In this document: positions 7,726 to 14,938 of the stretch, in pieces | Numbering within the stretch: position 1 is the first letter of the stretch | Layout: every line of letters starts with the position of its first letter | Origin: Victivallales bacterium | GTDB taxonomy: Bacteria > Verrucomicrobiota > Lentisphaeria > Oligosphaerales > Oligosphaeraceae | NCBI GenBank assembly: GCA_017543165.1 | Contig: JAFYGL010000247.1 | Location: forward strand, 1 to 20,171 | DNA: 20,171 nucleotides | Direction: 5' to 3' | Notes under the pieces: generated by a model | The model's input: only the letters and a program-made list of their open reading frames with translations | Database searches by the model: none | Told to the model about the DNA's origin: nothing | Program-made: the position numbers and the translations under genes

Positions 7726-9035
7726 ACTTGCAGGAAGCGGTTCACAACTTTCTGCAAAAATATGCTTTGTGCGGGCATGAGGTGCTGTGCGGCTTCAGCG
7801 GCGGGGCGGACAGCACATCCCTTTTGCTGGCATTGTCCAGGGAGCAACTGGGCAGCCTGACTGCAGTGCATTTCCACCACGGCATACGCGGTGCCGAGGC
7901 TGACGCCGATGCTGAATGGTGCCGCGTATTTTGCGAAAAGCGGGGAATACGCCTTGAGTTGATTTACCTCAATGTGCCAGAGAACATGCTGCCTGGCGAG
8001 GCAACCGAGGAGGCCGCCCGCCGCCTGCGACTGGAGAACTGGGAGCGTCTTTCCAATGGCATGCGCCCCGTGTTCCTTGCCCACCATGCCGATGATGCCA
8101 TGGAGGAGTTGTTCCTGCGCCTGGCGCGTGGTTCCAATGCCAGCGCCCTGGTGCCGATGAAGCCATATCGCCGCCTGCGTGGAATCTCACTGTGCAGGCC
8201 TCTGCTTGGATTGCGGCGCCGTGAAATCGAGGCGTTTTTGCTGGAAAATGGGATTACCGATTGGCGCATTGACAGCACAAACAGCGACAGCCACTATCGG
8301 CGCAATGCGGTGCGCAATGAATTGCTGCCACTTTTCCGCAGGATATTCGGCAATGACGCAGGTCTGCTGCGCTCCATGGAGAACCTGTCCTGCGATGCGG
8401 ATTGCATCGAGGAATGTGCCGCGCATCTGGAATTGAATGAAATAGGCAAATGGCAGGCATTGCACCAGGCTGTGCTGTTCAGGGCGGTGCGCAATCTGCT
8501 GGAACGCAACTTCAATGAAGTGCCGCCTTTGACGTATAGTTTCATGGAAAGGCTGCAAACTGAACTGGCAAAATTCAATGGAAAGCCTGTTTCCCTGCCT
8601 TTGAATGAGAATGTGTTTTTCCGCCTGGAGAGAGGCGGGCTCCGCATTGTGAAAGATGCCCCTGAATGGAATGCGCAGCACTGGAACTGGCGCAGGAACA
8701 GGGACTTTTACCTTCCTGGATGGCATTTCTCCGTAGTTGAAGGGCCAGGAGAAGGCACGGAGGCATTTGACGAGGCGCTGCTGCCCGAGGAACTTGTCAT
8801 AAGGAAACGCATTGTCGGCGACAGAATGGAGCCATTCGGTTCAAAGGGCAAGACCAAGAAGTTGCAGGATATTTTCACCGAGGCCAAAATCCCCCAGGAA
8901 CAAAGAAACTCATGGCCAGTGGTGCTGGCGGATGAAGTGATTATCTGGCTGCCCAAGTTGCGCCGCGCCCAATTCGCCCCCATCGGGAACAGCACCAAAA
9001 ACATATATATCAACGCAGAGGCGCAGAGATTTTAA
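7722..9035 (+). CDS. tilS: tRNA(Ile)-lysidine synthase TilS
   Basis: A 437-residue enzyme that attaches lysine to C34 of tRNA-Ile(CAU) using ATP, changing the decoded codon from AUG to AUA; it is normally essential. The PP-loop ATP motif SGGADS is at residues 26-31, with HFHHGIRG and AHHADDAMEE after it, and TNSDSHYRRNAVRNELLP matches the conserved N-type ATPase region. The C-terminal lysidine domain (PFGSKGKTKKLQDIF, WLPKLRRAQ) is complete. It starts in an ATGA overlap with the DUF4340 gene. The last eight residues (NAEAQRF plus the stop) are encoded by the first copy of an intergenic repeat, so the natural C-terminus has been replaced or extended slightly. Confidence 0.95.
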   Translation: MNLQEAVHNFLQKYALCGHEVLCGFSGGADSTSLLLALSREQLGSLTAVHFHHGIRGAEADADAEWCRVFCEKRGIRLELIYLNVPENMLPGEATEEAARRLRLENWERLSNGMRPVFLAHHADDAMEELFLRLARGSNASALVPMKPYRRLRGISLCRPLLGLRRREIEAFLLENGITDWRIDSTNSDSHYRRNAVRNELLPLFRRIFGNDAGLLRSMENLSCDADCIEECAAHLELNEIGKWQALHQAVLFRAVRNLLERNFNEVPPLTYSFMERLQTELAKFNGKPVSLPLNENVFFRLERGGLRIVKDAPEWNAQHWNWRRNRDFYLPGWHFSVVEGPGEGTEAFDEALLPEELVIRKRIVGDRMEPFGSKGKTKKLQDIFTEAKIPQEQRNSWPVVLADEVIIWLPKLRRAQFAPIGNSTKNIYINAEAQRF

Positions 9036-9152
9036 CGCAGAGGCGCTCCTTTTAACGCAGAGGCGCAGAGGCGCAAAGACGCAGAGATTTTAACGCAGAG
9101 GCGCAGAGGCGCAAAGATGCAGAGATTTTAACGCAGAGGCGCAGAGATTTTT
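9012..9152. repeat. Direct repeats of AACGCAGAGGCG(CAGAGATTTT) type, overlapping tilS
   Basis: Five copies of AACGCAGAGGCG begin at 9012, 9034, 9054, 9092 and 9130. Units 9054-9091 and 9092-9129 are 38 bases long and differ at one base only; the flanking copies are shorter (20-23 bases). Most copies end in a GATTTT run. The first copy lies inside tilS and provides its stop codon (9033-9035). The copies are contiguous with no unique spacers, so this is a tandem repeat, not a CRISPR array. A diverged inverted copy occurs at 18903-18925. Confidence 0.92.
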
Positions 9153-9160
9153 AACCGTAT

Positions 9161-9473
9161 GCTTTGTTCCCCATGAGGGTAGGCAATGGGCAGTTCGGCC
9201 CCGCTGGGGCCGGTGTCTCTAGTATGGCTTGCATCCCCAGGCGGCGCTTCGCTCCGCCTGGGGTTATTCATATTGGGCCGCTCTGCGGCCCTTGGCTCTG
9301 TGAAGGCATGGTTCCTGAGGACAACCACGCTTTGCCGTGGAGAGGGTCCCAGCGGGGCCCAATTTGAATAACCCCAGGCGGAGCGAAGCGACGCCTGGGG
9401 TAAGTGCACAGCTAGAATCCACGGCCCCAGCGGGGCCGAACTGCCCATTGCCTACCCTCTTGGGGAACAGAGC
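9161..9473. repeat. 313-base nested inverted-repeat element (MITE-like)
   Basis: The outer arms 9161-9212 and 9422-9473 are 52 bases each and match in inverse orientation at 50 positions. Inside, a second pair, 9235-9270 and 9365-9400, matches at 35 of 36 positions. Each outer arm also holds its own small hairpin (CGGCCCC/GGGGCCG) and each inner arm another (CCCCAGGCGG/CCGCCTGGGG), so each can fold alone or with its partner. More GC hairpins fill the centre (for example 9275-9290). No credible coding region exists. It lies between the convergent tilS and AraC-type genes and could act as a two-way terminator. Mobility is inferred from structure only. Confidence 0.85.
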
Positions 9474-9486
9474 GTAATCGTAACAG

Positions 9487-10296
9487 TCACTTCAAATTGC
9501 GTTCCCAATGGTTCAATGCGGCAATTGATGAAAAACCCAGGACATACGCGATTTCCTTCTTGGGCATAACACCTTTTTCACATAAATAATAGTAGCGTTC
9601 CAGCCGTTTCCTTTGAATATAATCGCGGAAGGATTCATTTGCATATTGCCGAAAAAGGCGCTGGAAATGGCTCGGGCTGTAATTGGCAAGCGCAGCCGCA
9701 GATTTTAACGAGCACTTCAAGACAGGCATGACATCTATGTATATCATGACTTTCCTTATGGCCTCATCCTGATTCGTGTATTTTTCCGAATAGGGAACGG
9801 GAATCTGGCCGCGCCTGAAAAAATTGCCGAGCAGCGCAGAGATAATCTCCCGCAATTCCTTGCGGGCCGCCTCCATGCTGCCTGCCTGGCGCAAGTCATC
9901 TGCCATGCTTTCCAGAACCCTGCTGAAGGCGCCGATGTCCAATGTCAGGAACGCATCGATTCGATTGTGCCTCCAAAGCAGAATCCTCAATTGCCCATTG
10001 ACCAGCATGCACCACCAAAACACTGCCTTGTCGTCAGGCAGGTGCCCATGGGTATGGGACACACCAGATTCCAAAAGAAGCATCTCCCCTCGTTTCACCT
10101 GGACAATTTTCCCTGCTACCTGAAGCAGGCAACGGCCCTTGACCACAACCAGAATCTCGCGGTAAACATGCGAGTGCTCATGTGTGTTGAGCCATTGCAG
10201 CACAGAGGAGGAAAGCCTTCTGCCCGTGACTGGAGCGCACTCCGCCTCCAACAGCAGCTTCCATGACGCAGGTAATTTGGGAATGTCATTTTCCAT
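9487..10296 (-). CDS. AraC-family transcriptional regulator
   Basis: A 269-residue protein with an N-terminal cupin-like sensor domain (HEHSHVYREILVVVKG, then VKRGEMLLLESGVSHTH) and a C-terminal AraC-type DNA-binding region. The first helix-turn-helix is CSLKSAAALANYSPSHFQRLFRQ with the IQRKRLERYYYL linker; the second is KKEIAYVLGFSSIAALNHWERN. The protein ends only four residues after that, without the usual FGxSPxxYR tail, so the extreme C-terminus looks clipped. ATG 10296 is preferred over an in-frame ATG at 10341 because the extra 15 codons are AT-rich and unlike the family. It is divergent from the aminotransferase cluster, probably its sugar-responsive regulator. Confidence 0.88.
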   Translation of the reverse strand: MENDIPKLPASWKLLLEAECAPVTGRRLSSSVLQWLNTHEHSHVYREILVVVKGRCLLQVAGKIVQVKRGEMLLLESGVSHTHGHLPDDKAVFWWCMLVNGQLRILLWRHNRIDAFLTLDIGAFSRVLESMADDLRQAGSMEAARKELREIISALLGNFFRRGQIPVPYSEKYTNQDEAIRKVMIYIDVMPVLKCSLKSAAALANYSPSHFQRLFRQYANESFRDYIQRKRLERYYYLCEKGVMPKKEIAYVLGFSSIAALNHWERNLK

Positions 10297-10362
10297 TTTA
10301 GTTAAAGTGTATTTTATCAATAGAATAATGTTTTTAATCAACTAATTGCCGCATAACATACC

Positions 10363-10390
10363 TTGCCTTGAAAATATAGCAAATTAAATT
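10363..10390 (+). promoter_or_regulatory. Possible sigma-70-like promoter for the aminotransferase cluster
   Basis: TTGCCT (10363-10368), a 16-base spacer and TAAATT (10385-10390) form a moderate promoter match in the 187-base divergent gap. The gap is distinctly AT-rich next to the surrounding genes. A leader of about 90 bases would follow, containing a small hairpin (GGGGA/TCCCC, 10426-10444) and a purine-rich ribosome site (GGAAGAAAGGAAA) just before ATG 10484. No direct AraC half-sites were identified with confidence. Confidence 0.35.
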
Positions 10391-10483
10391 AACGCCCAAA
10401 AAACAAAGGCAGATGAAGAGCAATCGGGGATGCTGCAAGTCCCCAGATGACGCGGACATAATTTAAAAAAGGAAGAAAGGAAA

Positions 10484-11701
10484 ATGTCAAGACTTGCAAT
10501 CAAGGGTGGGACGCCCCTGTTCGGTCCCGAGGAATATCCTGTACAGGCATGGCCGCCTGTCAGTGAAAAAACCGCCGACCACATACGCGAGGTCTATCTC
10601 AGCCGTCAATGGAGCTTCAACAGCAAAAGCGAGCAGGAATTCGAGCAGGCGTTCGCCGCTTTCCACGATGCCGAATACGGAATTCTGATGAGCAATGGAA
10701 CCGTTACGCTGGAATGTGCGCTGCTGGCGCTTGGCGTGGGGCCAGGCGATGAGGTGATTGTGCCTGACTTGACCTGGATCGCAACCGCGATGAGCGTACG
10801 CTACGTCGGCGCCGTCTGCGTTTTCGCCGATATTGATAAAGATACCTGCTGCTTTTCTCCAGAGGCATTCGAGAAGGCAATCACCCCCAGGACAAAGGCC
10901 GTTATTCCTGTGCATATCTACAGCAGCATGGCCGACTTGGAGGCAATCAATGCAATCGCGCAAAAACATGGAATAGCCGTCATTGAGGACTGCGCCCACA
11001 TGCATGGCGGCAAATGGAATGGACGCGGCTGCGGTTCCTGGGGGGCGGTCGGCAGCTTCAGTTTCCAGCAAAGCAAGGCAATGTCCGCAGGCGAGGCAGG
11101 AATATGCCTGACCAACGACTCGAAACTGGCGGAGCGCCTCTATCGAGCCAAGCACATCGGATATTCACGCTATGACAAGCAGGGGCAGGCTGGAACCCCG
11201 CCGCCTGACGACCTGCCATGCCACAATTACCGTGGGCTGGCAATCCAGGCCAGGATTCTCCAAGACCAGCTGGAGGACTTCGCTGAACTGAATCGTCGAC
11301 ACAACGAATGCCATGATATCCTGAAGAAGGAAATTGCCTCCATTCCAGGCGTGAGGCTACAGGAGAAAGGCCGTCTGGCAACTCGCCAGGGATATTATGC
11401 CCAGGGAATCATCTGTGACGGGGACGGTTTTGAGAAAATCAGCAGCGAAGTTATCCGTGCCGCCCTTGCTGCGGAGGGCGTGAAGGTCATCAACACCACA
11501 TACGGACCTGTGCGAAAGCATCTTCTCTTCAATATGAGACCTGAACATTACAGGCTGGCGGCGGAAGGCTATCCGAATTCCGATGCCGTGGTCCCGCATA
11601 CGCTGGTGGCCATGCATTACGGCATGTATTATCCTGAAAATGCAGTGCGGCTTGCCGCCGCTTTGAGAAAAATTGCAGAAAACAAGTCAGAACTTCTTTG
11701 A
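10484..11701 (+). CDS. DegT/DnrJ/EryC1/StrS-family PLP aminotransferase
   Basis: A 405-residue PLP-dependent aminotransferase of the sugar/cyclitol type. Visible features are the N-terminal AIKGGTPLFG, the cofactor region SNGTVTLECALLALGVGPGDEV, the aspartate-containing VIEDCAHMHG, and SFQQSKAMSAGEAG, where K198 is the expected Schiff-base lysine. Length is normal. Relatives transfer an amino group onto keto sugars or scyllo-inosose; in a degradative cluster the reverse direction is possible. It is the first gene after the divergent AraC regulator and ends 13 bases before the ceramidase-family gene. The exact substrate cannot be determined from sequence. Confidence 0.92.
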   Translation: MSRLAIKGGTPLFGPEEYPVQAWPPVSEKTADHIREVYLSRQWSFNSKSEQEFEQAFAAFHDAEYGILMSNGTVTLECALLALGVGPGDEVIVPDLTWIATAMSVRYVGAVCVFADIDKDTCCFSPEAFEKAITPRTKAVIPVHIYSSMADLEAINAIAQKHGIAVIEDCAHMHGGKWNGRGCGSWGAVGSFSFQQSKAMSAGEAGICLTNDSKLAERLYRAKHIGYSRYDKQGQAGTPPPDDLPCHNYRGLAIQARILQDQLEDFAELNRRHNECHDILKKEIASIPGVRLQEKGRLATRQGYYAQGIICDGDGFEKISSEVIRAALAAEGVKVINTTYGPVRKHLLFNMRPEHYRLAAEGYPNSDAVVPHTLVAMHYGMYYPENAVRLAAALRKIAENKSELL

Positions 11702-11714
11702 AGAGCAAAAGAAA

Positions 11715-13100
11715 ATGAAGGCAGGTTTTGGAAAGATAGACATAACGCCACGGGTAGGAGTCGAATTATATGGATTCGGTCCTTTCCTCAACAGGAAATC
11801 CGTGGGAGTGAGAGACATTCTTGAGGCGAGGACTGCCGCATTTGAATGCGGTGGGCACGTTGCAGTCATAGTTTCGCTGGACCTCTGCGCGATACATGTT
11901 CCAGGGCTGATTGCCAAGATCCGCAGCCTGATACGCGAGAGGCATCCTGAACTGAATGACTGCGATATCATGATAAACACCAGCCATACTCATTCAAGTC
12001 CAGCTGTGGTTTCCCGCAATACGGGCTGGGGCGTGGCCGACCCGCCATGGCTGGCAATTCTGCCAGGACGAATCGCCGCCTCCGCAGAGCAGGCACTGGC
12101 GAACATGGAGTCTGTCAAAGTATCCCAGGCCATGGTTCCATGCCGACATATTGGCCTGAACCGCGTCTATGACCGTGACGCGCCTCCCCTGGCAGATGTG
12201 CTTAAGGAAGACTGGGAACCCGACAAGCCCGAACTGACTGACACGGAATGCAGGGTAATCCGATTTGATTCCCTTGATGATGGACGCCTGCTTGGATTCA
12301 TGGCCAATTTCGGATGCCATCCAGTGGTCTGTTCCGCCTCCAATCATTATATCCACGGTGACTGGCCAGGAATAGCCATGCACAATCTTATGCGTGAATA
12401 TCCTGGCTCTGTCGGAATGTTTCTTCAGGGAGCGGAGGGGGACGTCAATTCAGGCTGCGTCCATAAAGGCGAACAGGAATCCCTGCTGGCCCTGGATGTT
12501 TTTGCGGCGCGTTTTGCAAATGCTGTCCGCAAAGGTCTCCAGCAGGCACAGGAAATCGATATACCCTTCATCAAGACGATTTCCAAGGTCTTTCCATTCA
12601 AGGGGAAGCAGGTTTTCACAACTGAAAAGCTGGATGAAATCCAAAAGGAACAGGAGAACATCCTGCTTGCGGACGATGCAGATGACAGCCGTGGCAATTG
12701 CCGCATGGCGGCAGTCTATCTGGCTGGAATCGAACAGATAAGGGAACTGCTCAAGCGCGGCAAGACAAATCTGGAGGAAGAACTCCAAATCATCCGCATG
12801 GGGGAACTGCAGTTCATGGGTGCCCCGTTTGAAGTCATGCAGGCGATAAAGAACGACATAGTTGCCGCCTCGCGGGTCAAATGCCCGATGCTCATGAGCC
12901 TTACCAACGGTTCCAGGGGCTATGCGCCAGACAACACATCCCTGCGCGGGCTTGATCGAATCTCCGACAATGGACGGGAAGGCAATTATGAATCCATAAT
13001 GGTTCCGCTTATAGGAGGGCAGCTGCCATTCGCAGATATTCACAATGAACTGGTTCGGTACATGGGCGAACTGGAGCAGGAACTGGACAAGAATTCGTGA
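11715..13100 (+). CDS. Neutral/alkaline ceramidase N-terminal-domain family protein
   Basis: A 461-residue protein matching the N-terminal catalytic domain of neutral ceramidases: start KAGFGKIDITP, the metal-site region NTSHTHSSP (about residue 87 onward), GCHPVV (about 200), and QGAEGDVNSG (about 238). In true ceramidases the nucleophile is a serine in GDVSPN; here that position is asparagine, so ceramide hydrolysis is doubtful. The C-terminal immunoglobulin-like domain of full ceramidases appears absent. There is no signal peptide, so it is probably cytoplasmic. ATG 11715 is chosen because the homologous N-terminus starts there and an earlier start would overlap the aminotransferase gene. 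Co-directional neighbours suggest a role on a glycan or glycoconjugate breakdown product. Confidence 0.85.
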   Translation: MKAGFGKIDITPRVGVELYGFGPFLNRKSVGVRDILEARTAAFECGGHVAVIVSLDLCAIHVPGLIAKIRSLIRERHPELNDCDIMINTSHTHSSPAVVSRNTGWGVADPPWLAILPGRIAASAEQALANMESVKVSQAMVPCRHIGLNRVYDRDAPPLADVLKEDWEPDKPELTDTECRVIRFDSLDDGRLLGFMANFGCHPVVCSASNHYIHGDWPGIAMHNLMREYPGSVGMFLQGAEGDVNSGCVHKGEQESLLALDVFAARFANAVRKGLQQAQEIDIPFIKTISKVFPFKGKQVFTTEKLDEIQKEQENILLADDADDSRGNCRMAAVYLAGIEQIRELLKRGKTNLEEELQIIRMGELQFMGAPFEVMQAIKNDIVAASRVKCPMLMSLTNGSRGYAPDNTSLRGLDRISDNGREGNYESIMVPLIGGQLPFADIHNELVRYMGELEQELDKNS

Positions 13101-13119
13101 CAATACCAGAGGAAATGCC

Positions 13120-13860
13120 ATGGTCAATGTAACAATTTGGAATGAATACCGCCAGGAAAAGAAATCAAGTACGATACATGAGGTTTATCCTAATGGCATC
13201 CATGCGGCGCTGGCGCAGGGCCTTGCCTCGGACGACCTTGAAATACGTACCTCTGTCCTTGATGATCCAGGGCAAGGATTGACCGATGACATTCTTGATT
13301 CCACGGATGTGCTGCTCTGGTGGGCGCATGTAGCGCATAACGAGGTTTCTGACGAAAACGTGCGCCGAATCATGGCACGAATTCATTCTGGCATGGGATT
13401 GATTGTGCTTCATTCAGGGCATTATTCCAAACTCTTCCAGGCTGTCTGCGGCACCAGTTGTTCCCTCAAATGGCGGGAATCAGGGGAAAAGGAACGTGTC
13501 TGGTGCATTGCGCCCGAGCATCCCATCGCCCGCAATGTGCCTGAGACATTCTGCATTCCGCATACTGAAATGTATGGAGAGCGCTTTGACATTCCCGACG
13601 ATGCGCGCCCCATCTTCATGTCCTGGTACGAAGGAGGCGAAGTGTTCCGTAGCGGCATAACGCTTCGACGTGGGTATGGGAGGATATTCTATTTTTCACC
13701 TGGACATGAGAGTTTCCCAATCTACCGTCAGCAGGAGGTTCTGCAGGTGATTGGCAATGCGATTCGCTGGGCGGCCCCCGATTGCAGAAGAAATGTCAGT
13801 GCGCCGCCTGTGCCAAACTTGGAACCCATCCGAAATGCCTCCACTACAGACCGTGCCTGA
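13120..13860 (+). CDS. ThuA-like domain protein (trehalose-utilization type)
   Basis: A 246-residue protein of the ThuA-like family, which has a class I glutamine-amidotransferase-like fold. Typical stretches are MVNVTIWNEYR at the start, DVLLWWAHVAH, GLIVLHSGHYSKLF, and near the end GRIFYFSPGHESFPIY followed by VIGNAIRWAAP. In rhizobia ThuA takes part in trehalose/disaccharide breakdown; many relatives occur in sugar-degradation clusters with unknown substrates. ATG 13120 follows AGAGGAAA; an earlier in-frame start would overlap the ceramidase-family gene. It starts 19 bases after that gene's stop, so the two are probably in one transcript with the aminotransferase gene. Confidence 0.88.
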   Translation: MVNVTIWNEYRQEKKSSTIHEVYPNGIHAALAQGLASDDLEIRTSVLDDPGQGLTDDILDSTDVLLWWAHVAHNEVSDENVRRIMARIHSGMGLIVLHSGHYSKLFQAVCGTSCSLKWRESGEKERVWCIAPEHPIARNVPETFCIPHTEMYGERFDIPDDARPIFMSWYEGGEVFRSGITLRRGYGRIFYFSPGHESFPIYRQQEVLQVIGNAIRWAAPDCRRNVSAPPVPNLEPIRNASTTDRA

Positions 13861-13879
13861 AATTAAATCATAATAATTG

Positions 13880-14035
13880 AGAGGCAATTTCAAAACTATC
13901 ATCAAAATGCGCTTCAATATGTTTGCATTGGCTTTGAAAACGTATTTCGCTGTATGTTCATACAGCTCAATCCGTTTTCTTCGCCACTGCAAAACATCTC
14001 ATTGCACATTTTGCGCTAGTTTTGAAATTACCTCT
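13880..14035. repeat. 18-base inverted repeat spanning the prepilin-like gene's upstream region
   Basis: The arms 13880-13897 and 14018-14035 match in inverse orientation at 17 of 18 positions (AGAGG-C/T-AATTTCAAAACT) and are separated by 120 bases. They bracket almost the whole AT-rich gap between the ThuA-like gene and the prepilin-like gene. They may be paired binding sites for a looping regulator, a long-range RNA hairpin in a leader transcript, or ends of a small remnant element. Sequence alone does not decide. Confidence 0.65.
13949..13966. promoter_or_regulatory. Operator-like dyad GCTGTATG-TT-CATACAGC
   Basis: A perfect dyad with 8-base arms and a 2-base centre, about 100 bases before the prepilin-like start codon and inside the larger 18-base inverted repeat. 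TTGAAA (13934-13939) lies just upstream, so the dyad would fall around the -10 region if that is the -35 box. The symmetry and length fit a site for a dimeric helix-turn-helix regulator. Its core TGTAT-N4-ATACA recurs at 19266-19279 over the start of the XRE-type gene. Confidence 0.5.
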
Positions 14036-14063
14036 TGAATCAAACAGCAAAAAGGAGCAGAAC

Positions 14064-14855
14064 ATGAATCCATCGCCTTCTTCCTTGTCCTACTCGCCAC
14101 GACACAATGAGCTTCATTTTACACTTGTGGAATTGCTTGTTGTCATCGCAATCATCGCCATCCTGGCGTCCATGCTGCTTCCCGCCTTGAGCAAGGCGCG
14201 GGAAAAGGCAAGGGCGGCCAGCTGCATTTCCAACATGAAACAAAATCTGCTTGCATGGCATGTCTATGCCGATGACAATGACGGTCATTGCCTGCCCGGC
14301 AAAACCAAGCTGGGCACCATGACCTACAATTGGGCCGATTTGATCTTCTTGAAAGAGGCCTTTGGAAAACAGGACATAAAAGTCGTGAACGACGTCTCCA
14401 AGATTCCCACTTTCTGCTGTCCAGCCGCCACCGAGCCGAAAATCGTCTACAACCAACTCAAGCTGGAAGGCGACTACATGTATCGGGCCTGGTTCAGTGG
14501 GGATGCGGTTCCTTATGCCAGCAATATCACCCAAATGCAGAAACTCACCCAGGCAGGCAGCAATGCCTCATGCACACTGGTCTGGATTGACAGCTGGCGC
14601 AGCACAGGCGGCATTACCAACTATTTCTTCCAGGGCGCAAAGCGCTCCGATTCAAAAACTGACCTTCAGGTCAACATAGGTCCATTCAACGCCCATCCTG
14701 GCGGCGCCACGCAGGGCTTTGTCGATGGCCATGCCGCGATACAGAATTTTGTCTGGGTATCAGCCAAAGGTGCGCCAAGCTGGGGATACAAATGGGTTCA
14801 TGTCTGGGATGAGGCCATTGCAGGCGGCGTCGAGGCGGATGCCCGCTGGAATTAA
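14064..14855 (+). CDS. Prepilin-like protein with H-X9-DG motif
   Basis: A 263-residue protein with the type IV prepilin/type II pseudopilin N-terminus [24 protein letters not shown] (from F19, with the conserved E23, written here as the FTLVELL and [14 protein letters not shown] parts) and a C-terminal H-X9-DG motif (H211...D221-G222). This pair defines the 'prepilin-type processing-associated H-X9-DG' family, greatly expanded in Planctomycetota and Lentisphaerota. The residue before the usual cleavage point is His, not Gly, so peptidase processing is uncertain. ATG 14064 is chosen because AAAGGAG precedes it; an upstream TTG is less likely. It may be anchored at the surface and bind the glycan acted on by its neighbours, but this role is not established. 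Confidence 0.9.
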   Translation: MNPSPSSLSYSPRHNELHFTLVELLVVIAIIAILASMLLPALSKAREKARAASCISNMKQNLLAWHVYADDNDGHCLPGKTKLGTMTYNWADLIFLKEAFGKQDIKVVNDVSKIPTFCCPAATEPKIVYNQLKLEGDYMYRAWFSGDAVPYASNITQMQKLTQAGSNASCTLVWIDSWRSTGGITNYFFQGAKRSDSKTDLQVNIGPFNAHPGGATQGFVDGHAAIQNFVWVSAKGAPSWGYKWVHVWDEAIAGGVEADARWN

Positions 14856-14860
14856 TCAGG

Positions 14861-14895
14861 CAGAATTTAGTTTTGGCCGCAAAATCTAATTTCTG
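14861..14895. other. Imperfect stem-loop between prepilin-like and DUF4838 genes
   Basis: The sequence beginning CAGAATTTAGTTTT (14861-14874) can pair with AAAATCTAATTTCTG (14881-14895) around a GGCCGC loop, with one mismatch and one bulged base. It lies just after the prepilin-like stop. It is not followed by a T-run, so it is more likely an mRNA-processing or 3'-stabilising hairpin, or a leaky terminator setting a higher level of the upstream transcript. Evidence is structural only. Confidence 0.35.
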
Positions 14896-14938
14896 GGCTC
14901 TGTCTGGCTCCAGCCTCTTTAGAATAAGGAAAAACAAG

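Noticed and set aside
9012..9152. Possible CRISPR array
   Set aside because: The repeats are contiguous and irregular in length (20-38 bases) with no unique spacers and no cas genes nearby.
9128..9448. Open frames on both strands inside the nested inverted-repeat element
   Set aside because: The frames follow the palindromic repeats, have no ribosome site and give low-complexity proline/arginine-rich peptides; the openness is explained by the GC-rich repeat.
9161..9473. Complete insertion sequence
   Set aside because: No transposase gene is present and 313 bases is too short; at most it is a non-autonomous element.
10391..10483. Riboswitch in the aminotransferase leader
   Set aside because: Only one 5-base stem is visible and no known riboswitch core was recognised.
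13696..13992. 98-codon - strand frame over the end of the ThuA-like gene and the gap
   Set aside because: No family resemblance, no ribosome site, and it overlaps a solid gene and the dyad-bearing regulatory region.
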